A stretch of 9,214 nucleotides of DNA from the NCBI GenBank assembly GCA_038330095.1, contig JBBQNQ010000095.1:1-9214 (forward strand). Direction: 5' to 3'. The notes beneath the pieces were generated by a model, which saw only the letters and a program-made list of their open reading frames with translations, ran no database searches and was not told the origin of the DNA. The DNA is from JBBPZA01 sp038330095. Lineage in GTDB: Bacteria > Actinomycetota > Thermoleophilia > Solirubrobacterales > Solirubrobacteraceae. A program made the translations under genes and the position numbers. Every line of letters begins with the position of its first letter. Within the stretch, counting starts at the first letter, position 1. This document shows, one piece after another, positions 1 to 6,677 of the stretch.

Positions 1-488
1 ATATGGCCGCTCTGGCGGTCGCGTATCTGGAGGACGCCTCCCTCGTATGGCCGCGGCGTGAGATTCACGCTCATCGCAACGAGGCGATGATCGACGAGAT
101 CGTCGTGCCATGAGTCGCGATGGCCGCGTTCCGCGGAAAGGCGATAGACGCGCCCGTCGAAGCATCCGATGTCACCGCAGCCGGTGATCGTCGCGATCTG
201 GTCGAAGACGCTCGGATCGTTGGCGAACAGAACGAGCGCCGCCGCAGATCCGTGAGCCAGCATCTTCTCTTCGACGGCGATCTTTTTGTGACGCTCGGTC
301 TGAAAAGTGCCCCGCTCCACGTCACGGACAACGTCAGCGAGCAGTTCGCCGTCGAGGACCCCCTTCAGGAGCGCACAATGCCTCGTCGCGAAGTCGCGGC
401 CCAGGCGGTGGACTTCGTCCTCGGGCCGGGAGGCGATCAGCGCGGACGACCTGCCTTGCCCGTTGCTTGCTCTCCGGATGTGAGGCAT
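1..488 (-). CDS. 2OG-Fe(II) oxygenase, C-terminus cut by the window edge
   Basis: This reading frame starts at ATG 488 and is open to the left edge, giving about 162 visible residues. It is the only start possible, because an in-frame TAG lies five codons upstream. The visible part fits a prolyl-4-hydroxylase-like 2-oxoglutarate/Fe(II) dioxygenase: a helical N-terminal part (about 22-100), then DSWHDDLVDHRLVAMSVNLT with the metal-binding HxD pair His128/Asp130, and YEGGVLQIRD (148-157) forming core strands. The distal iron-binding His and the 2OG-binding basic residue would lie beyond the edge. An AGGA 10 bases before ATG may be its ribosome site. It is divergent from the PqqD gene, separated by 83 bp, which suggests it belongs to the lasso-type locus and may hydroxylate the peptide; that role is inference. 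The overlapping plus-strand frame is its antisense shadow. Confidence 0.82.
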   Translation of the reverse strand, partial: MPHIRRASNGQGRSSALIASRPEDEVHRLGRDFATRHCALLKGVLDGELLADVVRDVERGTFQTERHKKIAVEEKMLAHGSAAALVLFANDPSVFDQIATITGCGDIGCFDGRVYRLSAERGHRDSWHDDLVDHRLVAMSVNLTPRPYEGGVLQIRDRQSGH

Positions 489-571
489 CTGTCGTTGATC
501 CTAAGCCGGGGCTGCAAGGGCGACGATGCACAAGCCAAACGATCGCGTACAGGTCATAAGATGAAACCGTC
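489..571. promoter_or_regulatory. Divergent intergenic region with probable back-to-back promoters
   Basis: These 83 bp separate the oxygenase (leftward) from the PqqD gene (rightward), so both must be transcribed from here or from further back. On the plus strand TAAGAT at 557-562 resembles a -10 box and would place transcription start within a few bases of the ATG at 572. No Shine-Dalgarno is visible before that ATG, so the PqqD message may be leaderless. No convincing -35 box was found on either strand. Confidence 0.3.
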
Positions 572-838
572 ATGGGAGATGAATTGAGACTGCGGGCTGG
601 GGCCGCCGAGTGGCGCGAGATTGAGGGAGAGATCGTCGCTGTCGACATGCGTACGGCGACCTATCTCTCCGTCAACGAGAGCGGTTCGGTCCTGTGGCCC
701 TCGCTCGCCCGCGGGACCCGCCGCGAGGACCTCATCGGGGCCCTGGTCGACAGGTTCGACATTGAACCTCCTGCCGCAGCCGCCGACGTCGACGCGTTCG
801 TCGCGATGCTCGTCGAGCAAGACCTGCTCGAGCCCTGA
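572..838 (+). CDS. PqqD-family peptide-binding protein (lasso B1-type RRE)
   Basis: This is an 88-residue protein of usual PqqD/RRE length. It reads REIEGEIVAVDMRTATYLSV, then NESGSVLWPSL, and ends with a helical segment rich in acidic residues finishing in LVEQDLLEP. The pattern of a short beta hairpin, a 'Y-L-S-V-N-E-S-G-S-V-L-W' turn and C-terminal helices is the PqqD fold. Such proteins bind RiPP leader peptides and hand them to processing enzymes; in lasso systems the separate B1 protein does this, contacting the Tyr/Pro/Leu leader positions. It is followed after 59 bp by the asparagine-synthetase-type gene on the same strand, so the two are probably co-transcribed. Similar PqqD proteins also occur beside HPr-kinase-like genes in polysaccharide loci, but the precursor at 2866 favours the RiPP reading. 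Confidence 0.88.
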   Translation: MGDELRLRAGAAEWREIEGEIVAVDMRTATYLSVNESGSVLWPSLARGTRREDLIGALVDRFDIEPPAAAADVDAFVAMLVEQDLLEP

Positions 839-885
839 GCGGCGATCCCGAGAGCTCCTTCCGGCGCCCGCGGGACGTGCTCCGT

Positions 886-891
886 GGGGAG
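886..891 (+). promoter_or_regulatory. Ribosome binding site deciding the start of the cyclase gene
   Basis: GGGGAG lies six bases before GTG 898. The in-frame GTG at 877 has no comparable site, so 898 is the preferred start. Confidence 0.55.
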
Positions 892-897
892 CAAGCG

Positions 898-2070
898 GTG
901 CAGCTCTCTCCGGCCGAGACGGCCATAGATACCCCGATCGGCGAGCATGCCGCGGAGCCTGCGCTCCCACGAATAGACGCAGCCCTGCATCCGACTGATG
1001 CCCTCCAGGACGCGATCCGGCCGGCACTCGAGCGCCCACCTTGCCTGGTCACGTTCTCGGGGGGCCGCGATTCCTCCGCGGTGCTCGCCATCGCCACGTC
1101 GCTCGCCAGACGCGAGCAGCTATCGCTTCCCATTCCGGCGACCTGGCAATTCCCGGCGTTTCCGGAAGCGCAGGAAACACGCTGGCAGGAAAGTGTGGTG
1201 CGCCATCTAGGGCTGCCCGACTGGCAGCGGATGCTGTTCGGGAGCGAGCTCAACTGGCTCGGCCCGGTCGCGCAAAGGGTCCTGTCCCGCCACGGTCTCA
1301 TGTCGCCTGCTGGGGCCCACACTTTGCTGACGGTCCTGGAAGCCGCCGGCCAGGGAACCGTCCTCACCGGACTCGAGGGCGACGGGCTCTTCAACGGAGG
1401 CTCGTCCGCATTGCCCCGAGACGTTCTCGCCCGCCGCGTCGCCCCTACCCCGCGCTCAATGCTGAGCGTCGCCCGCGCCGTCTCACCCGCGCCGCTGCGC
1501 CGCCGCGCGTACCTCCACCGATCCTCCGACACCGTGCCGTGGCTTAGACCGCGGCCCGCCAGGTCGTTGCAGTTGGCCGAGGCCGCGGATATCGCCGGCG
1601 AGCCGCTCCGCTGGAACCGCCGGGTGGGCTGGTGGGCTCGGCGCCGGTACGTCGTCGTTCTACGCCAAGCGCTGGCAATCGTCGCCGGCGGAACAGCGGC
1701 CAGCATCCGCCACCCACTCCTCGACCGCCGGTTCCTCGCGAGCCTGGCACGCTGGGGAGGCCCGTGGGGCAGTGGCAGGCGCACCGACGTACTGCGTGAG
1801 CTCTTCGGTCCCCTCCTGCCGGCCGCGACGATCGAGCGTCGCGACAAGGCCGACTTCACGCGCGCCTGGTGGAGTGGGGAGGCGCGGGACTTCGCGGCTT
1901 CGTGGACCGGAGCGGACCTCCCCGAGGATCTGGTCGACGCGGAGGCGCTTCACCGCAGCTGGTCCGAGCCGGAGCCCGACGTCCGTAGCGCGCTGCTCCT
2001 CCAAGCTGCGTGGCTGGCGGCGTCAGGACCCCGTGAGCGACAGCAGCCGGTCAACTGCCGGCTCCAGTGA
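898..2070 (+). CDS. Asparagine-synthetase-like protein, putative lasso cyclase without the N-terminal amidotransferase-like domain
   Basis: This 390-residue protein has the ATP-pyrophosphatase P-loop LVTFSGGRDSSAVLAIA (SGGRDSS at 54-60) and a second synthetase motif, VLTGLEGDGLFNGG, corresponding to the TGxGGDxLF region of lasso C proteins. The enzyme would adenylate the core Asp side chain and let the Gly1 amine attack it, forming the macrolactam. Lasso C proteins and AsnB usually run to about 500-630 residues with an N-terminal glutaminase-like domain; here only about 50 residues precede the P-loop. The PqqD gene ends at 838, so there is no room for the missing domain. GTG 898 was chosen for its ribosome site, with GTG 877 as the alternative. 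The 3' end overlaps the kinase gene tail-to-tail by 48 bp. The cyclase role is inferred from motif and neighbours. Confidence 0.85.
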   Translation: MQLSPAETAIDTPIGEHAAEPALPRIDAALHPTDALQDAIRPALERPPCLVTFSGGRDSSAVLAIATSLARREQLSLPIPATWQFPAFPEAQETRWQESVVRHLGLPDWQRMLFGSELNWLGPVAQRVLSRHGLMSPAGAHTLLTVLEAAGQGTVLTGLEGDGLFNGGSSALPRDVLARRVAPTPRSMLSVARAVSPAPLRRRAYLHRSSDTVPWLRPRPARSLQLAEAADIAGEPLRWNRRVGWWARRRYVVVLRQALAIVAGGTAASIRHPLLDRRFLASLARWGGPWGSGRRTDVLRELFGPLLPAATIERRDKADFTRAWWSGEARDFAASWTGADLPEDLVDAEALHRSWSEPEPDVRSALLLQAAWLAASGPRERQQPVNCRLQ

Positions 2071-2892
2071 GCTCAGTGCCGCGGGCCGGCCGAGCTCCCA
2101 CGCCGGCAACTTGGCGAGATCCATCAGCCGGCGAGGCTCAGGTGGAGGCACTGAGCTGCTCGCCCTCAGCCGGTCAAGCCGCTGCCCCGGGGTCAGTGCA
2201 CGGACCTCGAGTCGCTCTGACCAAGTCAGGCTCACCCAACCGCGGAGCGGGCTCTCTGGCTCCACGGGCCGCTGTGCGAGCCGGAACCGCTCACCCCCGC
2301 GGACAGGCTCAACTCGGGTCTCTACTCCCAGCGCCTCGCTGACGCCGGGTCGCAGGTCGATGCAGCGCGGACCCGCCAGCACCGTCTCGCCGGAAAGAAC
2401 GATCAGGTCATCGGCGAGGACGCGGCGCCCTGCCAGCGCCAGCGCGGCCAGCGTCGAGCTCTTTCCCCCCTCGCGCTCACCGACCACTGCCCAGGCTCCC
2501 GCTTCGGTGACGAAGGCGCCTCCGTGAATTGCGGTGTGGCCCTCCCACCACGCGAACATCGTGGCGACGGCCGTCAGGAACGGATGAAGGAGCCGTCCGT
2601 CATCGGGCAGCGAGCGCGCGAGGAACGTCGCGGTCCGTCCGGCGCGATCGACGAGCGCCTGCTCGCCCTCCAGGAGGCCAATCTCCGCCCGGTCGAGTCC
2701 GATGCGGGTTCGCGGCGTCAGGCCTGACGCGGGTTGGGAGCTGACCGCAACGGTCGGCCACGCTAGCCGTGGCGGGAGGGGAACGAGGAGCCGCTCGTCG
2801 GGCAGGCCGACGATACGCAGACCGTAGGCGCCACCTCTGGTAGTCGGAGTAGGAAATTCGGTAGAGTGAATGCCATCAATACTCGAGCACAT
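2023..2892 (-). CDS. HPr-kinase-like (HprK-related) kinase
   Basis: This is a 289-residue protein if started at ATG 2892; GTG 2895 and TTG 2901 are in-frame alternatives without a better ribosome site. The first 110 residues are family-specific (GGAYGLRIVGLP near the start). The kinase core follows: AIHGGAFV (121-128), Walker A GEREGGKSS (138-146) and VLADDLIVL (158-166), where Asp161/Asp162 match the conserved acidic pair of HPr kinase. HprK-like kinases occur in some lasso clusters, where characterised examples phosphorylate a Ser/Thr of the peptide; others sit with PqqD proteins in glycan loci. Here the core offers Ser2, Thr3, Thr5 and Thr12 but no C-terminal Ser. The 5' end overlaps the start of the precursor gene on the other strand by 27 bp, and the 3' end overlaps the cyclase gene. 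Confidence 0.8.
   Translation of the reverse strand: MCSSIDGIHSTEFPTPTTRGGAYGLRIVGLPDERLLVPLPPRLAWPTVAVSSQPASGLTPRTRIGLDRAEIGLLEGEQALVDRAGRTATFLARSLPDDGRLLHPFLTAVATMFAWWEGHTAIHGGAFVTEAGAWAVVGEREGGKSSTLAALALAGRRVLADDLIVLSGETVLAGPRCIDLRPGVSEALGVETRVEPVRGGERFRLAQRPVEPESPLRGWVSLTWSERLEVRALTPGQRLDRLRASSSVPPPEPRRLMDLAKLPAWELGRPAALSSLEPAVDRLLSLTGS
2851..2856 (+). promoter_or_regulatory. Probable ribosome binding site of the precursor gene
   Basis: AGGAAA lies nine bases before GTG 2866, with GGAG a few bases further upstream. It supports GTG 2866, the only suitable start codon upstream of the leader motif in this frame. Confidence 0.4.
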
Positions 2893-3045
2893 CACGAGCA
2901 ACCGTCGCCGAAGGTCGCAACCGAGCGATCTGCGAGCGCTGCGTATACACCTCCGGCGTTGCTCGTCATCGGCCCCGTCACCGAGTTCACCTTCGGTTCG
3001 ACGGGCACGAAGGGCGACGGGGCGGGGACGAAGAGGAAGGCGTAG
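2866..3045 (+). CDS. Lasso-peptide-type precursor (leader plus 16-residue core)
   Basis: This 59-residue frame starts at GTG 2866 and ends at TAG 3043-3045. After a variable, hydrophilic N-terminus comes YTPPALLVIGPVTEFTF (27-43), which fits the lasso leader consensus: Tyr at -17, Pro at -14, Leu at -12, Gly at -8 and Thr at -2 relative to Gly44. The core is GSTGTKGDGAGTKRKA (44-59): Gly1 is the ring amine and Asp8 the acceptor, so an 8-residue macrolactam is predicted. The tail is strongly basic and the core has no aromatic residue. The gene sits between the HprK-like gene and the ABC exporter, in a locus with PqqD and cyclase-type genes, which is the expected company. It overlaps the kinase start by 27 bp. 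The assignment is by pattern and context; the exact start is less sure than the leader and core. Confidence 0.85.
   Translation: MNAINTRAHHEQPSPKVATERSASAAYTPPALLVIGPVTEFTFGSTGTKGDGAGTKRKA
2995..3042 (+). other. Predicted core peptide region
   Basis: These codons encode GSTGTKGDGAGTKRKA after the leader residues Thr-Phe. Gly at position 1, Asp at position 8 and Thr at leader position -2 are the three defining lasso features. Calculated from the residues, the unmodified cyclised peptide (linear minus one water) has a monoisotopic mass near 1472.77 Da; a phosphate would add 79.97 and a hydroxyl 15.99. Confidence 0.75.
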
Positions 3046-3050
3046 AGGTA

Positions 3051-3067
3051 CTCCGCCGTTCGCGGAG
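3051..3067 (+). terminator. GC hairpin between precursor and exporter genes
   Basis: CTCCGC and GCGGAG form a perfect 6-bp stem with a 5-base loop (CGTTC), starting five bases after the precursor stop codon. There is no T-run after it, so it is not a classic intrinsic terminator. A partial terminator or a 3'-end stabiliser that keeps precursor mRNA above exporter mRNA is a reasonable reading, and is known from other RiPP operons. Confidence 0.4.
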
Positions 3068-3107
3068 CGTCTATCAGCCCCCTGACGTCCCCGTAGTATC
3101 GCCTTTC

Positions 3108-3815
<708 letters not shown>

Positions 3816-4628
3816 ATGGCGTTCCGGCTGTCGCTCGTCGGCGCCTTCCTGCGCCGCGACTGGATGACGGCGCGGTCCTATCGCTTCGGCTTCGCGGTGC
3901 AGATCGTGGATTCGCTGCTGCAACTCGCGCTGTTCTTCTTCCTCGGACGGATCGTGGACAGCTCGAGCCTTGCCTCAAAGGCCGACGTCAGCGGCGGCTA
4001 CTTCCGCTTCGTGATCGTCGGTCTGATGGTCATGGAGCTGGTCTATGTAGGCGTGACAGCCTTCGCGCGCAGGCTGCGCACCGACCAGACGACCGGCACA
4101 CTGGAAGCGCTTCTGGTCGCGCCGGCTCCCCAGGCCTTCGTCATCGTGGGCAGCGCGGCCTTCGAGTTCGTCCGCGCCGCGGCGCTCGCCCTGCTGCTTC
4201 TCGCGCTCGGGGTCCTCGTCTTCGGCCTGGACTTGTCGCTGGACGCGAGCTCGGCCGGGATTCTCGCCATCGCAGTGCCGAGCGCGATCGCGTTCTTCGG
4301 CGGCCTCGGCGTGGCGGTCGCAGGAGCCACCATCGTCTTCAAGCAGTCCGACGTGCTGGTGAGCTTCCTAACCACGACCCTGCTGTTGTTCGGAGGCGTG
4401 TACTTCCCGGTCGACGTCTTGCCCGGAGTGCTCCAGGGAGTTGCCAAAGCCTCCCCGCTCACGTGGACCCTGGACGCGCTGCGGGCGGCGCTTCTCGGCG
4501 GTGACGTGCCCGCGTGGGAGCTCGCGCTGCTGCCCGTCGCAGGAGTGTGTGCCGTCCTGCTGTCCTACGTCCTCCTCGGTGCGGCACTCAATCACGCGCG
4601 GCGAGCGGGCTCCCTTGCCCAGTATTGA
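3816..4628 (+). CDS. ABC-2 type permease, partner of the ATPase
   Basis: This 270-residue membrane protein has about six hydrophobic segments, roughly at residues 24-46, 64-84, 107-136, 146-172, 177-200 and 234-258. The cytoplasmic stretch RRLRTDQTTGTLEALLVAP (85-103) matches the ABC-2 family's typical 'E-x-G-T-L-E-x-L-L-x-x-P' coupling region, and FGGVYFPVDVLPG (193-205) is the usual P-x-x-x-L-P segment before the last periplasmic part. The ATG directly abuts the ATPase stop codon (TAGATG), so translation is coupled. It forms the membrane channel of the exporter and would move the precursor-derived peptide out, though ABC-2 pairs also export lipids, drugs and glycans. Confidence 0.92.
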   Translation: MAFRLSLVGAFLRRDWMTARSYRFGFAVQIVDSLLQLALFFFLGRIVDSSSLASKADVSGGYFRFVIVGLMVMELVYVGVTAFARRLRTDQTTGTLEALLVAPAPQAFVIVGSAAFEFVRAAALALLLLALGVLVFGLDLSLDASSAGILAIAVPSAIAFFGGLGVAVAGATIVFKQSDVLVSFLTTTLLLFGGVYFPVDVLPGVLQGVAKASPLTWTLDALRAALLGGDVPAWELALLPVAGVCAVLLSYVLLGAALNHARRAGSLAQY

Positions 4629-4670
4629 TCCGGACCGGCAACGCACCGGAGAAAGGTATCCTGGTCGGAC

Positions 4671-5780
4671 GTGAGTACGCTTTTGCGTCTCGCCATCCTC
4701 GGACTGGCCCTTGCGATGGCGCTCCCTTCCGCTGCGAGCGCCGCCGCCCCCTCGCGCAAGAAAGCTATCTGGGGACCAGTCGAGCGCAACGGCGTCTCGC
4801 AGTTCCCCATCTATCGTGACCTGGGCGCGGGGATCTACGAGACGACCCTGAACTGGCGCGACACGGCCGCGGCACCCCCCGCCAAGCCCACCGACCCTTC
4901 CGATCCCGCCTACTCCTGGCCGGCCGAGCTCGACCGGGCCGTCGCCGGGGCGCGCGCCGAGAAGATCAAGGTCACCCTGCTCGTCTACGGGACTCCGGGC
5001 TGGGCCAACGGCGGGCGCGATCAGAGCTGGGCGCCCGATGACCCCGGCGAGTACGCGCGCTTCATCAAGGCCGCCGCCCGCCGCTATCCCAGCGTCCACC
5101 TGTGGATGGTGTGGGGGGAGCCCACGCGAGGCGGCAGCTTCAACCCGCTCGTCCCCGAGCAGCGCCCAGTGACCGGGAAGCTCAAGCCGCTCAACAAGGA
5201 GCAGCGCCGCGGGCCGCGCATCTACGCGCGCATGCTCGACGCGTCCTACAAGGCGCTCAAGCGCGTGAGCCGGAAGAACCTGGTGATCGGCGGCAACACC
5301 TTCACCTCCGGCGAGATCTCGCCACAGAGCTGGATCCGCTACATGCGGCTTCCCAACGGCAAGCCCCCGCGCATGGACCTCTACGGACACAACCCGTTTA
5401 CCTTCCGCAGCCCCGACCTGCGCAAGCCGCTGCTGGGACCGGGCTTCATCGACCTCAATGACCTCGACACGCTGGCCGGACTGCTCGACCGCTACCAGCG
5501 CCAGCCCAAGGGCAAGAAGCTGCGCCTGTTCATCTCCGAGCTGTTCTGGCCGACCGACCATCCCAACTCGGAGTTCAACTTCTACGTCACCCAGCGAGTG
5601 GCCGCCAAGTGGTTGGGCAAGACGCTCCGCTTGGCGCGGAGCTGGTCGCGCATCTACACCGTCGGCTGGTTCTCGCTCTACGACGACCCACCCGACGGCA
5701 CGGGCATGGAGGTCAACCGCGGCCTACTGACGTACAAGGGGAAGAAGAAGCCCGCCTACAAGGCCTTCAAGCGCGGCTGA
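4671..5780 (+). CDS. Secreted glycoside-hydrolase-like protein (clan GH-A type TIM barrel)
   Basis: This 369-residue protein starts at GTG 4671, with GGAGAAAGG 14 bases upstream. Residues 1-24 are a signal peptide (LLRLAILGLALAMALPSAASA, likely cut after ASA). The mature part alternates strands and helices like a beta/alpha barrel: VTLLVYGTPGWAN (101-113), LWMVWGEPT (144-152) and LRLFISELFWPTD (284-296). Glu150 and Glu290 sit where GH-A enzymes hold the acid/base and the nucleophile, though the usual NEP motif is GEP here. It would act outside the cell on a polysaccharide, perhaps the organism's own surface glycan. It follows the permease by 42 bp on the same strand, but its spacing and possible own promoter leave co-transcription open. 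The substrate is unknown. Confidence 0.72.
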   Translation: MSTLLRLAILGLALAMALPSAASAAAPSRKKAIWGPVERNGVSQFPIYRDLGAGIYETTLNWRDTAAAPPAKPTDPSDPAYSWPAELDRAVAGARAEKIKVTLLVYGTPGWANGGRDQSWAPDDPGEYARFIKAAARRYPSVHLWMVWGEPTRGGSFNPLVPEQRPVTGKLKPLNKEQRRGPRIYARMLDASYKALKRVSRKNLVIGGNTFTSGEISPQSWIRYMRLPNGKPPRMDLYGHNPFTFRSPDLRKPLLGPGFIDLNDLDTLAGLLDRYQRQPKGKKLRLFISELFWPTDHPNSEFNFYVTQRVAAKWLGKTLRLARSWSRIYTVGWFSLYDDPPDGTGMEVNRGLLTYKGKKKPAYKAFKRG

Positions 5781-5790
5781 CCCGCCAGTC

Positions 5791-6603
5791 TCAGAACGGC
5801 TCGAATTCGCGCCAGTCGCGCCGGGGCGGATCCGTCTTGCGCAGGAAGGCTGTCGAGTCCTCGCGCGGCCACGGAAGCTCGGCTCCCTGCGTCTCTCGCT
5901 TTTCGCCTCCGAGGGCGAAGAGGGCAGCCTTCGGGAGCGTCGCCGACCCCCGCCCGAGGCGCCTGGCCCTGCGCAGCACGCGGCGCGCTCGCGGGGTGCC
6001 GGGCGGCTGGCTCTCCTCGACATAGCCGAGGTTGCCGACCGCGAAGCGCACGACCTTCGCGACGCCGGGAAGCCCAACGTCGTGGAAGATCAGCATCCCG
6101 CCTGGTCGCAGGAGTCGATCGGCGAAAAAGAGGTCGACGAAGGCGTAGTCGAAGAGGTGCATCCCGTCGATGAAGATCAGGTCGACCTTCAAGCCTTGGG
6201 CCTCCAGTCGGGGAAGGACGCGATGGGAGGGCTCCTCGTAGAACGTCAGCCGCTCGGCGCAGCCCGCCCTGGCCACGTTCGCGAGCCCGGCGTTCCCGAA
6301 CTCGCCGGCCTGATGGGGATCGATCGCGATGTGGTGGCCCGTTCCCAGCTCGGAGAGCGCCTGGCAGATCCACAGGCTCGACAGCCCGAGCGCCATGCCG
6401 ACCTCCAGCGTTCGTTGCGGCCGTTCGCGCAGCACCATTTCGTAGATCCTCTGCCCTTCGTGCCGACCGACCCCAGTGGACTCGACGGCACGGCTGTCAC
6501 CCGAGGGCAACGCGACGACGCCGTCCCGGTAGATCTCGGCGAGCACCGGCTTACCCTCGAGCACGCGGTCACTCGTAGCAGCACCCTCCAACAGGCGGGC
6601 CAT
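5791..6603 (-). CDS. Class I SAM-dependent methyltransferase (Methyltransf_24 type)
   Basis: This 270-residue protein starts at ATG 6603, the furthest upstream start in the frame. The Rossmann-fold methyltransferase signature is clear: motif I TLEVGMALGLSS (65-76), acidic strand-2 end IAIDPHQ (92-98), DLIFIDGMHLFDYAFVD (141-157) with the D-G-x-H of this family, and RLLRPGGMLIFHDV (163-176). The last 80 residues are Arg/Pro-rich and less conserved. Family members modify sugars or small secondary metabolites in surface-glycan and antibiotic clusters; the substrate cannot be told here. The gene converges on the hydrolase gene with only 10 bp between stop codons, and is divergent from the methyltransferase at 6678. 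No good ribosome site is visible; TATATC at 6618-6613 could be a -10 box close to the start. Confidence 0.85.
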   Translation of the reverse strand: MARLLEGAATSDRVLEGKPVLAEIYRDGVVALPSGDSRAVESTGVGRHEGQRIYEMVLRERPQRTLEVGMALGLSSLWICQALSELGTGHHIAIDPHQAGEFGNAGLANVARAGCAERLTFYEEPSHRVLPRLEAQGLKVDLIFIDGMHLFDYAFVDLFFADRLLRPGGMLIFHDVGLPGVAKVVRFAVGNLGYVEESQPPGTPRARRVLRRARRLGRGSATLPKAALFALGGEKRETQGAELPWPREDSTAFLRKTDPPRRDWREFEPF

Positions 6604-6677
6604 CGAACAGACGATATAGACGGCCAGGCGGGCGGCGAGCGCGGGGTGGACATATAGCCGACCCGCACCGGCGCCCC
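6604..6677. promoter_or_regulatory. Divergent intergenic region between two methyltransferase genes
   Basis: These 74 bp carry two short AT-rich spots in otherwise GC-rich DNA, ATATAG at 6614-6619 and ATATAG at 6652-6657. They could be -10 boxes facing outward (TATATC on the minus strand, TATAGC on the plus strand), or a repeated operator half. No -35 boxes or ribosome sites were recognised. Confidence 0.3.

Noticed and set aside
120..587. 155-residue plus-strand frame
   Set aside because: It is antisense to the 2OG-Fe(II) oxygenase in the same codon register, and its composition is that of a complementary-strand shadow.
877..897. Alternative GTG 877 start of the cyclase gene
   Set aside because: No ribosome site precedes it, whereas GTG 898 has GGGGAG six bases upstream.
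2892..2981. A 29-codon minus-strand frame starting GTG 2981 with AAGGTGA before it, ending TGA that overlaps the kinase ATG in TGATG
   Set aside because: It looks like a coupled small gene, but it is exactly antisense to the precursor leader and core, whose lasso signature is much stronger. Its own peptide matches nothing I recognise.
2870..3085. 71-residue plus-strand frame starting ATG 2870
   Set aside because: It is Arg/Ser/Pro-rich, out of frame with the precursor by one base, and has no recognisable features.
4368..5561. 397-residue minus-strand frame
   Set aside because: It spans the permease end and the hydrolase-like gene in antisense, with no recognisable motif, while the plus strand has a signal peptide and barrel motifs.
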